Source: Cytospora piceicola
Taxonomy: Eukaryota > Ascomycota > Sordariomycetes > Diaporthales > Cytosporaceae
Assembly: GCA_023375675.1 (NCBI GenBank)
Contig: JALQBC010000040.1
Location: 62,001-126,000 of the forward strand
Length of the DNA stretch: 64,000 bases
Direction: 5' to 3'
Shown here: positions 48,023 to 58,369 of the stretch, piece by piece
How the letters are laid out: every line of letters begins with the position of its first letter
How positions within the stretch are numbered: the first letter of the stretch is position 1
Notes under the pieces: model-generated
Seen by the model: the letters and a program-made list of their open reading frames with translations, nothing else
What the model was told of the DNA's origin: nothing
The model's database searches: none
Position numbers and translations under genes: made by a program

Positions 48023-50509
48023 ATTGTAGGCAGATGTGTATGAAGAGTGGAATGAAGGGTGAATGGAGAGGAACAGAAGGACACAATCAGGATTGATAGT
48101 CTTCTTTAAAGGTCTGATTGACGTCCCTCATCTGCTTGGCGGCTTGGGGGGCATGTCCTATATGTATGTCTCAAAAGTCGCAAGACCGGCCTGGGCAGGC
48201 CATGATATCAAGTCCTGCAAAACACAACCCATCCCATGCAGCCTCAAGCAGACGACCGTGTGACTACATGGTGGTCTGGACCTCCTCTCAATCCTCCAAC
48301 CTTGCCGAGGCCTGAGAGGAAGCTGCGGCCTGCAAGGGGTGCCTTCTCGGACGACTTGTCCATCAGTCCGACGGGACCGAGATAGAAGCGGCGGCTGTGA
48401 TACTCCACCAACTACATGAGCCTTTGCCAACCTTCTCCATATGTTCCTTCGCCAGCTTGGTGATATTGCCCGGAAGAGGACACCATCTCGTTGACAGGGC
48501 CTATTCAGGTGTTGGGGAAAACTCTTAGCAAACTCGACTGCCTGCAGGTTTGATTAGAGTGGCGTATTATCGCTACGGCCCACACCAGGAGGCAAGTGAT
48601 CGTTAACGGCCCGACCCTGGAACGAATCCTACCAGCAAACGAATCAGAAATGATTTGTCCCTAAAGGTGGTTGCAAGAATGTCAGCCGATATGGCCTTTT
48701 GCGACATATGAAAGAGCCCTAGAGGTTATAACAGGGGAAAGTATGAAACGGCAGGTCAGTTACCCCAAGCCTCCCCCAACTTCCGGCCTGAACCTCGGCG
48801 CACCACGAAGTCATCTGACTCCCCGGGATCGGATTTGAGGTCTTGATGTGGTCTGGGCGATCGAATCGGTTGAAGATCCGGTACTGCACGCCACTGTGGT
48901 TCATGTTCCGGTAGTCGATTGATGACTAGTGGGACAGGCGAGCTGCAGGTACAGAACACAATGCCCGAAATGCTTCCGAGCTTGGACGACCACATGCCCA
49001 TCAGCGCAAACGTACCCGTGGACCAAAGTCTACCCACATATCTTCCCTCATCTCAGGTCCTTTTGAAGTGATGCCGTTGTAGCCGTGATATAGTCGGACA
49101 AATTCCTAAATCCTGAAGGATGAGAACCTGGGAATGGGGCCTCAGAAGCCGGTGCCTGATGGGGTTTTGTTTTATGTAGAAGTAAAACAAGGCGTGGAGT
49201 CAATACCCATGGTAGGAATTACTATAGCTGGAAACAGGCTTCAATGTTTGCCACACCTTCACCCTTAACACCGATGTGCTTCCTTAAGTGGTGGAGTTCG
49301 GGCCTTGTACCTAAGGATTTCTGCCTTCGGCCATCCAAAGGCGGAGACACCCGAGATACGATAAGGTCACCTCCCGATTCTTCTGTTCACCGAATCCTCA
49401 ATCATTGTCTGCGTTCCTGTCTGCCTGGCTGTAAGAAAAAAGGAGACACCTGGGCTGCTATTTGGGTTGCCACTTGGCGCAACCTCGAAACAGCGGGCCG
49501 TACCTATTTACTCAAGTAGGCAATGCGGCCCTTGACTACAAAGAGTCAATGCCTTTGGGAGGGGAGGAGAGGGAGGGATGATTTCCCCTCGACACGAGGC
49601 ATTTATTGTCCGAGTCTCCTTAAAATAAAAACATTAAAAAGATGGGTGAAAGGCGACAACATTGACTGTGTTCGGGGCAGTCGTTATCTAGGGCTCAAGA
49701 CGACCTAGTTCAAGGTTGTCCTCGGATCACAGGCTCATAGGTTTTCTGTTAACCTGAGTCTGCTTGGCAGCCGAGTCGAGTATCTTATGTGTCTTGTTCT
49801 CTTGGTATTCTGTGAGTATTGGGCTGAAACTTCATGATGGCAAGCAGCCATGTGCAAGATTGGTAGTAGGACATGGGATGTATAGCTTCGTTCTCACATC
49901 GTGACACTCGATGAAGTCGAGTTCATTTGCCAAAATTGGAGTCTTGGACTGTTGTCAGTTATATTGGACCATTCGGAGTAATACAGGCTGATTCACTAGT
50001 CAATCACATAATGGCGTATTGGTGGGTGCTGTGTGTGCCTTGAGTGAGGAGGACCTGTGCATTGGTTCGAGATGAACGTGAGTTCACATGTCTACACAGT
50101 ACTAAGTAGAGGGGATGAATTGCTTCACGCTCTGCTCTTCTATGTGCACGGACCATAAGGAACGACGGTGAACTAAAGGCCCGTGCTTCTATTCAGGCCC
50201 ACAATGACACTGTCAATGTGTTAGCTGTTAGCTCCAACGGCCAGACCGCGAGGCTTATCAGTACTGTGGTATCCTTATCCTTATCCTTATCGGTGGGGCC
50301 TAACTTTTTTTTTCGAGGCAGGGGTCCAATGTCATCCATGGTTTAAAGTTTGCTTCTTGTTTTCCCAACCAAACTCTGCCTTCACTTTCTTCCACATCCA
50401 TCCTCACATCCATTGTCTCTTGTACCCATCTTCATTTACTCTGTCGCTATAACGATTCGACTTACGCAACCCGATTATAAACCCTACAATCGAAAACCAA
50501 GCAGCCAAT
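48023..50509. other. 2.5-kb intergenic region between divergent genes
   Basis: Promoters of the amylase (left) and the FKBP gene (right). No gene is supported; small frames such as 49244-49519 lack domains. The notable element is the GATA-site cluster at 50254-50291. No perfect amyR-type CGG-N8-CGG was identified by eye upstream of the amylase. Confidence 0.5.
50254..50291 (-). promoter_or_regulatory. Cluster of four GATA-factor sites
   Basis: CTTATC (GATAAG on the minus strand) occurs at 50254 and then three times head-to-tail at 50274, 50280 and 50286, about 220 bases before the FKBP ATG. GATAAG fits the HGATAR consensus of fungal nitrogen and light GATA factors. The tight tandem array could be a regulatory element or simple-repeat slippage. 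Confidence 0.45.
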
Positions 50510-52209
50510 ATGTCCCCTCTTCAGCCTGTTGCCCTCTTCGGGCTTGAGGTCCCTCCTGGAGACATTCTGGTTCCCATCAGCCAGAACTTCCCTGCCACTG
50601 TAAGTGTTTCAATCTTCCTACACCTACAGTACAATTTCAGTACCGCAACCCAATTGGACGCAAGGCGATACAGCGCATGGTGTCGCACAATCTTTCCCAG
50701 AAGTCCCAAATGGCTGACAGCTTCAGATCCGTATCACCATGGCCGCCATCGACCCTACTGAGGAGATCGAGGAGGAGGACTCCAAGGTCCCCCGTACCCC
50801 CCGCTCTACCCTGAAGCTCGTCAAGGAGGCCATCTCCGACGACGGCGACTCCGAGGATGACGACGAGTACATGCGCGAGCTGCTCCTGGGCGGCGAGGAC
50901 GATGAGTCTGACGATGACGATGAGGACGAGACCAACGGCGGCCCTAGCGATCCCTCCAAGTCTAAGAAGGCCCTCAGGGCTGCTGCTCTTAAGGAGCTTC
51001 TCGACGCCACCAAGGGCGAGGATTCCGACGAGGAGATGGCCGACGGTGACTCCAAGAAGGGCAAGAAGGCCAACAAGGCTGCTCGCGGCAAGGGCAAGCA
51101 GGCGGCTATTGTTGAGGAGGAGGATTCTGAGGAGGAGTCCGAGGAGGAAGACGAGTCCGAGAACGGTGGTATGGATGGCCTTGACCTGGAGCAGTTCGTC
51201 ATCTGCACTCTGGATACTCAGGCTGTAAGTACAAGCACTACATCTCAACCATGCACCCTACTAACAATCAAACAGCACTACCAGCAGACCCTCGAGCTCA
51301 CCATTGGTGATGAGGAGAAGGCTTTCTTCGTCAACTCTGGCACTCACACCATCTACGTTACCGGCAACTACGTCTTCAACGAGGATGATGCCTCGGATGG
51401 CGAGGAGGATGAGGATGACTACTCCGACGACGAGTACGACCTCCCCCCTGAGCTTGATGAGCTCGTTGGTGACGAGTCTGAGGATGAGCTTGATGGCATT
51501 GCCGGTGCCGGCCGCGTCGAGGAGATCGACACCGATGAGGAGGAGGTACCTAAGCTCGTCGAGGCCAAGAAGGGCAAGAACAAGCGCCCCGCCGAGGAGG
51601 GTCTTGACGCCATGATCGCCAAGGATGCCGACTCCAAGCTGAGCAAGAAGCAGGCCAAGAAGCTCAAGACCGAGGCCGCCAAGACTGAGAAGGATACCCC
51701 CAAGTCGGAGAAGAAGGTGCAGTTCGCCAAGAACCTGGAGCTCGGCCCTACCGGCTCGCCTGCTGAGAAGAAGCAGGTCCCTGAGAAGGCTGCCGCCAAG
51801 AAGCCCACCACTGGTGTCAAGGTTGTTCAGGGCGTGACCATCGACGACCGCAAGGTCGGTACTGGCCGAACTGCCAAGAGCGGTGACAAGGTTAGCATGC
51901 GCTACATTGGCAAGCTCGAGAACGGCAAGGTCTTTGACTGTAAGTGAATTGCATCCTATATTGTCCAGCCCAGAATTTGAGAGGTGCTAACAAATGGACA
52001 CAGCCAACAAGAAGGGCTCCCCCTTCTCCTTCAAGCTCGGAAAGGGTGAGGTTATCAAGGGCTGGGACGTCGGTGTCGCTGGCCTGGCCGTCGGCGGTGA
52101 GCGCCGTCTGACCATTCCTGCCCACCTCGCGTACGGCTCCAAGGGAGTTCCTGGCATCCCAGGCAACAGCACCTTGATCTTCGACGTCAAGCTGCTTGAG
52201 GTCAAGTAA
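50510..52209 (+). CDS. fpr4: Nucleolar FKBP-type peptidyl-prolyl isomerase (Fpr3/Fpr4 type)
   Basis: Four exons (50510-50599, 50727-51224, 51276-51939, 52004-52209) give 485 residues. The N-terminus ([31 protein letters not shown], split by an intron) is the nucleoplasmin-like domain of histone-chaperone FKBPs. Long acidic Glu/Asp blocks alternate with Lys-rich stretches, as in nuclear and nucleolar histone-binding proteins. The last 110 residues form an FKBP domain: [52 protein letters not shown] and [21 protein letters not shown]. It should act in chromatin and rDNA silencing and proline isomerisation of histone tails. Intron 2 is 51 bases, a multiple of three with no stop, so its retention would only insert 17 residues. 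Confidence 0.95.
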
Positions 52210-53091
52210 ACTTGTCAACAAAGTAATCAACAAACAAAACCTGTCTCAGTATACACATGGACCTTTACTTTAGATATGATGAAGGCGTTGAGCAACATCA
52301 CTACCGAGCGTGCGTTAGTATCGACTCGAGACGCTGTCCTTTGGGAATTTCCTAGGTTGGGGCGATTCGGAGTACCTGCAACGGAGTCTTCTGACCTGCA
52401 CACAGTCTGCGAGGACCCGGCGACATCGGACGCGGGAAGCAGAATACTGTCGGAAGGGATGACGAGGTCTGCATTGCATTTGGGATGGCGTACAAAATGT
52501 CGAGGGTTTTAATAGGTTCTTACGAGTCTTCGATTTCTCATGTTTTTAATTATGCCGAGGGCCTACTTCTCAGATAGACTTGCTGAATGAGAACCACTGA
52601 TGAACACACACTTACTTAGACGTCCGTTCCTTTGCACGACATTCCTAGTCCAAGTCAACGGGTGTATCCCTTCCTGTCACCAAAACCCATTTAGAGCATC
52701 CGGGTTGCGGGAAGTCTTGGGAGGCAATGACGATGGCTTGGGGCTGGTCTTAAGAGCAACATTACCGTTCCTGGCCATTATGATCGCGGCATTACCTGTT
52801 CCACATTTTTGGCAGGAGCAACACGGTCAAAGTGATAACGGGCGGGATATGCCTTACTCCTGACATTACATTGCCAAACCCTCGCCCTTCTTCCCTCTCC
52901 TACCTACATGATGCGCTTCACTTCTCTCAGCAACCCTTCTCCACTCGCTCTCTTTGGATGAGGTATGAGATATATGTATTGGGCCTTTTTGTATCTTCTC
53001 TCACTATTTCTGGTATTGGTGTTTTTTAAGCAGTTGTTTATGGCATGATTGTCCTTTGCTTCACAGCTCCCATGGATCCAGACTGGACGAG
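52210..53091. other. Intergenic region before the kinase locus
   Basis: 3' flank of the FKBP gene and promoter of the kinase locus. No gene or RNA is recognised. A short ATG frame at 53072 overlaps the start of the leader frame below. Confidence 0.5.
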
Positions 53092-53574
53092 ATGAAGCGA
53101 AGATACTCGCAAAACGACAGTCATCCGACGTCAACCATTGTAACCCGGCAGCCATTCTCATCGAGTACCTCCCAGATCCACCTCCTGGATCCAGACACAC
53201 CCACGAGTTCGACCTGGGCGCCACCCTCAAAGATACGCCGACAAGGCTCGAAACTGCTGTCTGCTCTGAAATACATTGCAAGCCGCACTCGCGGTAAGTT
53301 TTTCGTTCCACTTTCAAACTAGCGTTTCAAAGTTCGATGAGGCTGATCTCTGTGCATGCTGGTAGCGTCAACCGTTTCTGGTACCGTCGAAGTCCATGCT
53401 AGCCCGAGTGAGAACCTTGAGAACAGATATCAACCGAAGATTAGCGATAATTCTTGGACGACCCCACAAACCCATATAAAAAGGATGGCAACTACCATCT
53501 TCCGAACTCCCTTGGAGCCCACCATAGTCCGGAGGCCTTCATTCAAGGGACAACGACCTTCCCTTCAGTCCTAG
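53092..53574 (+). CDS. Possible spliced leader ORF in frame with the NDR kinase
   Basis: Two exons (53092-53293 and 53366-53574) with a canonical 72-base intron (CGCG|GTAAGT, GGTAG|) in matching phase encode 136 residues, then TAG. The product is Ser/Thr/Pro/Arg-rich with a short basic helix (KLLSALKYIASRTR), similar in style to the disordered N-terminus of the kinase that follows. The frame is the same as the kinase frame: after the TAG it is open for 15 codons to the kinase ATG at 53620. It could be an upstream ORF, the true kinase N-terminus interrupted by a nonsense codon or error, or chance. No GT-AG pair that removes the TAG in phase was found. Confidence 0.4.
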
Positions 53575-53619
53575 GAGACTGCATCGGGAAAGCTCCCCTC
53601 GCCGCCGCGTGATCATAAC

Positions 53620-56321
53620 ATGAAATCCTCCAACTCATCCCCAAAATCGAGCCCGACTTCCAGCATCTACACTGTCAAACAGTCCGAGTCAACTGGAAAG
53701 ACATCCGTCGAGTCCAAGGCATCGTCCAGCAACTCATTCGAAAAGAGGAGCCCCTCGGGTAAAAGGAGAACCCTGCAACACGCTCCGCTGGTTGTGTCTG
53801 AGACTACCAGCAACAATCTCGACACAATCGAGGAAAAGGAGGCCGAGCATGAGATTACCCCTACAGTCATCACTGCCGAGAAGGCTGCCGCCGCCAAGAT
53901 AGCCCTAGAGACTTACTACAATGATGCCCTCAACCAACCCAGCAAGCGCGAGATACGTCTGCGGTTTCTGGAAAGCGAACTCTGGCACATGGGAAATGCC
54001 ATCTCCGTCGCCGACAAGATGCGACTGAAGAGCCAGTTGTATCGAGATGAGACCAACCACTTGCGGCAGACGCGGGCCATGAGATCCCGAACCATCAAGG
54101 CATTGACTGAGGGCAAAAACGCTGCGTCTTCTTGTTGCAATGACTACCAGGTCGTCAAAGCTCTTGGCAAGGGAAGCTTCGGAGTAGTCAGGCTGGTCCG
54201 GGAGAGACTCCGGCCAGGTGATGATCCTTCCAACAGGAAGGTGTTTGCGATGAAGGTGATTCGGAAGTCTGGAATGATTCGAACAAGCCAAGAAGGTCAT
54301 CTCAGAGCCGAGAGAGATTTCCTCGTGGCCTCTGAGGGATCAAAATGGTAAGTTGTACCCTCAGCAGCGTTCAAAGGGTCGAGATGTGCTGACCAAAGTC
54401 TGTTAGGATCGTCCCTCTAATCGCCAGCTTCCAAGATATTTCCAACCTATACCTGGTCATGGACTACATGCCAGGCGGTGACTTTCTCGGGCTGTTAATT
54501 AGAGAAAATATTCTCAGCGAACCTGTAGCTCGCTTCTACATTGCCGAGATGATCATTTGCGTCGAGGAGGCCCACGCACTGCGCTGCATTCATCGCGACA
54601 TCAAGCCAGACAACTTTCTCGTTTCAGCATCAGGGCATTTGAAGATATCAGACTTTGGCCTCGCCTTCGACGGACACTGGTCACACGACACTTCCTACTA
54701 CCATGCCAGTCGCTACTCAATCGTCCAGAAGCTCAACCTCAAGGTAGAGGGGGATGAACAGGATAGACAAGACTCGCAGACCCTGTCGCACAACGTGAAA
54801 TGGAGCTCCAACGTCATGATGGGCCTTAGCAAGCATGAAAAAAAGAACCCATGGGACGGCGAGCCTGTCCTACAATGGCGGAACCGCTGCGGAATGAGAA
54901 CCTCAGCAAAGTCCGTTGTGGGCACCAGCCAATACATGGCCCCGGAGGTAGTGCAGGGCTCAGCATACGATGGACGCTGCGACTGGTGGAGCATCGGAGT
55001 CATCCTGTACGAATGTCTGTATGGTCATACACCTTTCCTGGCTGAAGAGGGGAGACAGCAGACCAAGCAGAACATCTTGGTGAGTACCTCCTCCGTCGAC
55101 GCCCGCAAGGTGCGTCGTGCAACTGACTTTATGGCCGCACAGAATCACCGGTCTACATTCTCCTTCCCTCCCCGCCCATTTGTTTCCAGTCGGTGCCAGC
55201 ACCTTATAGCTAGCCTTATACAAGACAAGGAGACCCGATTGTGCAGTCAACGCTACCAGTATAAGGACATACAGCAATCCTCAACCAGTAGCGGCAGCAG
55301 GGGGCACGTAGCTTTAGCAGGCCGCTTCGTGTTTCCATACGATGCAGAGGATATCAAAGCTCATAAGTGGTTCCGGGGCGTGCCTTGGGAGAGGCTCCAC
55401 GAACTTGATCCTCCGTTTGTGCCATTGCTTCGATCGATCGATGACACGCAGTATTTCGACGACGACGAGCCCCTCACGGACTTTTCTGACAGCGACGACG
55501 ATGACGGCGATCAGCCATTACCTCGACCAGAGACCTCGACTCCTGTCGCCGACTTCGATGTAATGGCGGGGGATGGTGGAGTCCCAACAGTGCCAACACA
55601 AAATCTGCAATCCTCGGCGGCTTCGACTGTCAACCACGTTCAGCTGCCCACGCCGCCGAGTTCGAACCCGGAATCACCTGTCCAAGAGCAGACACGCAAC
55701 TCTACCACGCCTATGGCTACCACGCCTCGTATTGGACCCGCGGGAGCCGCAGCTGCGCACATCTCCAAGAAGCGCGCCGAGCGGGAGGTTCATCTCGATC
55801 AAGCACTGCAGCCCTTCGACCGTAGCATCCAGCTCGCAGTGCGTTCATGGCTGGCTATGCCCTACGATAGCATTCGCCTGCGAAATTTCGAGATGCAAGT
55901 CGACATGGAGCCAGGCTTGCGAGCGTCAGAGCGCGATATTCTGAAGGCGCTCGCGCGCGCGTATGGCAAGAAAGAGAAGAGGCGGCCACGCGATAAGTTA
56001 TTGCGCGACCCTGTGACCAAAAAAGCCGCCCTCGAGGAGAGAAAAAAGACGGCATTTATGGGGTATGACTGGAGGCGCTTACAGACGCAGCCTTTGACGA
56101 GATTGAAATTGCCCATTCAGCCCAGGCCGACATATGGAGGTATAGCAACACCGCCTGGGTCTCCTGTGATTGCCACCACGCCGAATAGTTCCATCATGGG
56201 CAAGCCAGGAGGAGCACCAACATGTCCGACTAGAAGAACCCTGGTGCCTTCGCCCGGTAATGACGAGGAAAATCTTGCTGCTATACGCGCTATGCATTGG
56301 GGACGGATGAGTATGAAGTAA
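53620..56321 (+). CDS. NDR/LATS-family AGC serine/threonine kinase
   Basis: Three exons (53620-54347, 54407-55079, 55143-56321) give 859 residues. Residues 1-90 are Ser-rich and disordered; 95-165 form the helical N-terminal regulatory region that in NDR kinases binds Mob. The kinase domain follows: glycine loop GKGSFGVV (about 183-190), Lys212, HRDIKPDNFL (305-314), DFGLAFDGHW (325-334), a long NDR-type insert, then RTSAKSVVGTSQYMAPEVV with the activation-loop Ser kept. Near the C-terminus FMGYDWRRL matches the NDR hydrophobic motif but has Asp where the regulatory Thr normally lies. NDR kinases control polarity, septation and hyphal growth. The stop overlaps a good donor (AA|GTAAGT), so a short extra 3' exon is possible. 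Intron 2 is 63 bases and stopless in frame. Confidence 0.92.
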
Positions 56322-56638
56322 GTGGTGGGCTTCTTGCAATTGTATTTCTGTTCGGGGGCTTGACCCGCTTGACGCTCTTTGCATGGAGTGTGGCTAGTGG
56401 GCTCAACAAGAGGGGAAAGGACAAAGTTTGCAACAGAGGAGTATAGATACCCGGGTAGCAGTATGAGGTTTGGTTCTTGTTGGTTCCACAAGGAACTAAT
56501 AGTATGAATAGATCGTATTCGGTTCTTGATTAGAATTAACATTAATATCTTTTAATATCTTGATGTCGTGGGAGCTCCCCTAATTATGCCGAAAACTGAG
56601 TGCATACTTCCCAGTCGGGGCGAAAGATCCACTCGCCA
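56322..56638. other. Short interval between convergent kinase and Isc1 genes
   Basis: 317 bases; the 3' untranslated regions of the two genes probably meet or overlap here. It may contain the alternative last exon of the kinase (56398-56446). Confidence 0.5.
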
Positions 56639-58369
56639 TTAATATTTCGGCCCCCAGTTGTCTTCCTCGGCCACTCCAGGAACCTCGCCAACAGCCAAGC
56701 TCCTCCGATTCTTTAACTCCCACTCGAACTCCATCAGAGCCCTCTTCTCACTGCCCCTAAAGAACAGCAGTGCCATCAGCCCGTCCACACAGCCAGCTGC
56801 AAGGCCCAGGCTGCTGAGCAGTAGCAACACAAAGTTGATTCCGTGGTTTTGGGCGGCCGTGAGGGTGTCGGAGTGGGTGGGGATAAACCACACGGCGACG
56901 TAGCACGCGATAGCGGCGGCCACCCAGGAGAAGAAGTGAACTGTGCGATATCTGGTCTGCGTGGCTTCGCGGGCCTGGTAGCTGGCTAGGCTGGAGAGGA
57001 GGCCGTCGTAGTCTGATGTTGTGAGGGGGACGGGGGTTGGGTAGTCGGAGAGGGAGGAGAGGAGTTGGTCGTCGAGGTCTATGGCGGTCCCGGGGCGGGA
57101 GCGGTCCTGGCCTTGGATGAAGGAGGTACGGCTTGACGAGGGCGTGGGCGTCTGCAGCTGCAGGAAGGCACCGCCCGCCGGGCTGGTGGCCTCCGGGGCG
57201 TCGCCGCCGTCGGTGGTCATGTTGTCGAGGACGCTGTCTGGCTGCAGGGGCCGCGGTATCGAGTGACGGAACGCCGAGAGCGAGGAGCACGCGCCCGGCG
57301 GCAGGGGCCACTTGAGGCTGCCCAGGCCCTCCCTGGAGGTCTGGTGGAAGACGAGCGTGGCCTCGACGGAGAAGTGGTCGGACAGGCTGCACCCCAGCTC
57401 GGGGTGGCGCTGCACCATGCCCACCCGCGCGTCCTTGACCACCCAGCCGCCTACCGTGCCGTCCTCGAGCTCCCGGGCCGCCGTGTTGGCGAAGATGTAG
57501 TCCAGCCTCTTGCCCCGCGGGTCTGCCGCCTCCGGCTCGACCTCGACTGTCGGTTTCCCCGGCCCGAGTCGCTCCTGCTCGGCCTTGGTCCACCTCCACG
57601 TGTTCAAGACGCTGTTGGACGTGACGCCGTTCTCCAGGACGTTGAACCGCGCGCCCGGCACGCCCCTCCCCCTCGCCCTCTCCACCTCGTCGTCCGCGCA
57701 GCACCCCAGGCTGCTGTCGGGGTGCAGGACCCTCCACACGTCCCGCACGGGCGCGCACCCCGTGACGACGCGGTGCGCCGTCGACAGGGGCGTCATGTTG
57801 AAGTCCCCCGCGGCGACCACGAGGTGGCCCCGGTCGGTCGCGCCGCGCAGGAGCTTCGCGAGCTGCCAGGCCTGCGCCTCGCGGTGCACGCGGTACGTGT
57901 CGCCCGCGTCGGAGGCGTAGGGCGCGTGGGTGTGCGTGTTGAAGACCTCGAGGGCCTCGCCGGCGCCGGCGCCGGCGCCGCCGCCGAGGCGCACCGTGGC
58001 GCAGGCGACGCCCTTGCCGACGTACCAGTCGCCGCGCCAGAAGGCCGTGGGCCGGCCGCCGAGGGCGTACGGCACCATGGAGGACTCCTCGATGGGCCAG
58101 CGGGACAGGATGGCGAGGCCGCCGCCGAAGGCGCCCGAGAAGTAGAACTTGCCGTGCGGCAGGAGGTGGCGCGTCTCCCGGCGGACGGCGAGGTAGTCGG
58201 CGTGGGCCCACAGCTCCTGCAGGCAAACTATGTTTGGGGGCGGCGAGGCCTGGGCGAGCTGGCGGGCGATCTCCTGGAGGCGTGGCTGGCGGAGCTTGGA
58301 GATGTTGAACTTGAGGCCCCAGCAGTTGAGGGTTATGAGGTTGATCTCTGGGGGGAGGGGGTTGTCCAT
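56639..58369 (-). CDS. isc1: Isc1-like inositol phosphosphingolipid phospholipase C (neutral sphingomyelinase family)
   Basis: Single exon, 576 residues. The N-terminal 340 residues form an endonuclease/exonuclease/phosphatase-type fold with INLITLNCWGLK, the Mg-binding Glu in VCLQELWAHADY, the NTHTHAPY block, AGDFNMTPLS and the terminal CSLSDHFSVEA, the catalytic set of neutral sphingomyelinases. A variable region follows, then two C-terminal membrane helices at about 478-496 and 511-537, as in yeast Isc1. The enzyme releases ceramide from inositol phosphosphingolipids at ER or mitochondrial membranes and takes part in stress signalling. Coding sequence is extremely GC-rich, which produces long false frames on the opposite strand. 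It is divergent from the Swd3 gene. Confidence 0.93.
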   Translation of the reverse strand: MDNPLPPEINLITLNCWGLKFNISKLRQPRLQEIARQLAQASPPPNIVCLQELWAHADYLAVRRETRHLLPHGKFYFSGAFGGGLAILSRWPIEESSMVPYALGGRPTAFWRGDWYVGKGVACATVRLGGGAGAGAGEALEVFNTHTHAPYASDAGDTYRVHREAQAWQLAKLLRGATDRGHLVVAAGDFNMTPLSTAHRVVTGCAPVRDVWRVLHPDSSLGCCADDEVERARGRGVPGARFNVLENGVTSNSVLNTWRWTKAEQERLGPGKPTVEVEPEAADPRGKRLDYIFANTAARELEDGTVGGWVVKDARVGMVQRHPELGCSLSDHFSVEATLVFHQTSREGLGSLKWPLPPGACSSLSAFRHSIPRPLQPDSVLDNMTTDGGDAPEATSPAGGAFLQLQTPTPSSSRTSFIQGQDRSRPGTAIDLDDQLLSSLSDYPTPVPLTTSDYDGLLSSLASYQAREATQTRYRTVHFFSWVAAAIACYVAVWFIPTHSDTLTAAQNHGINFVLLLLSSLGLAAGCVDGLMALLFFRGSEKRALMEFEWELKNRRSLAVGEVPGVAEEDNWGPKY

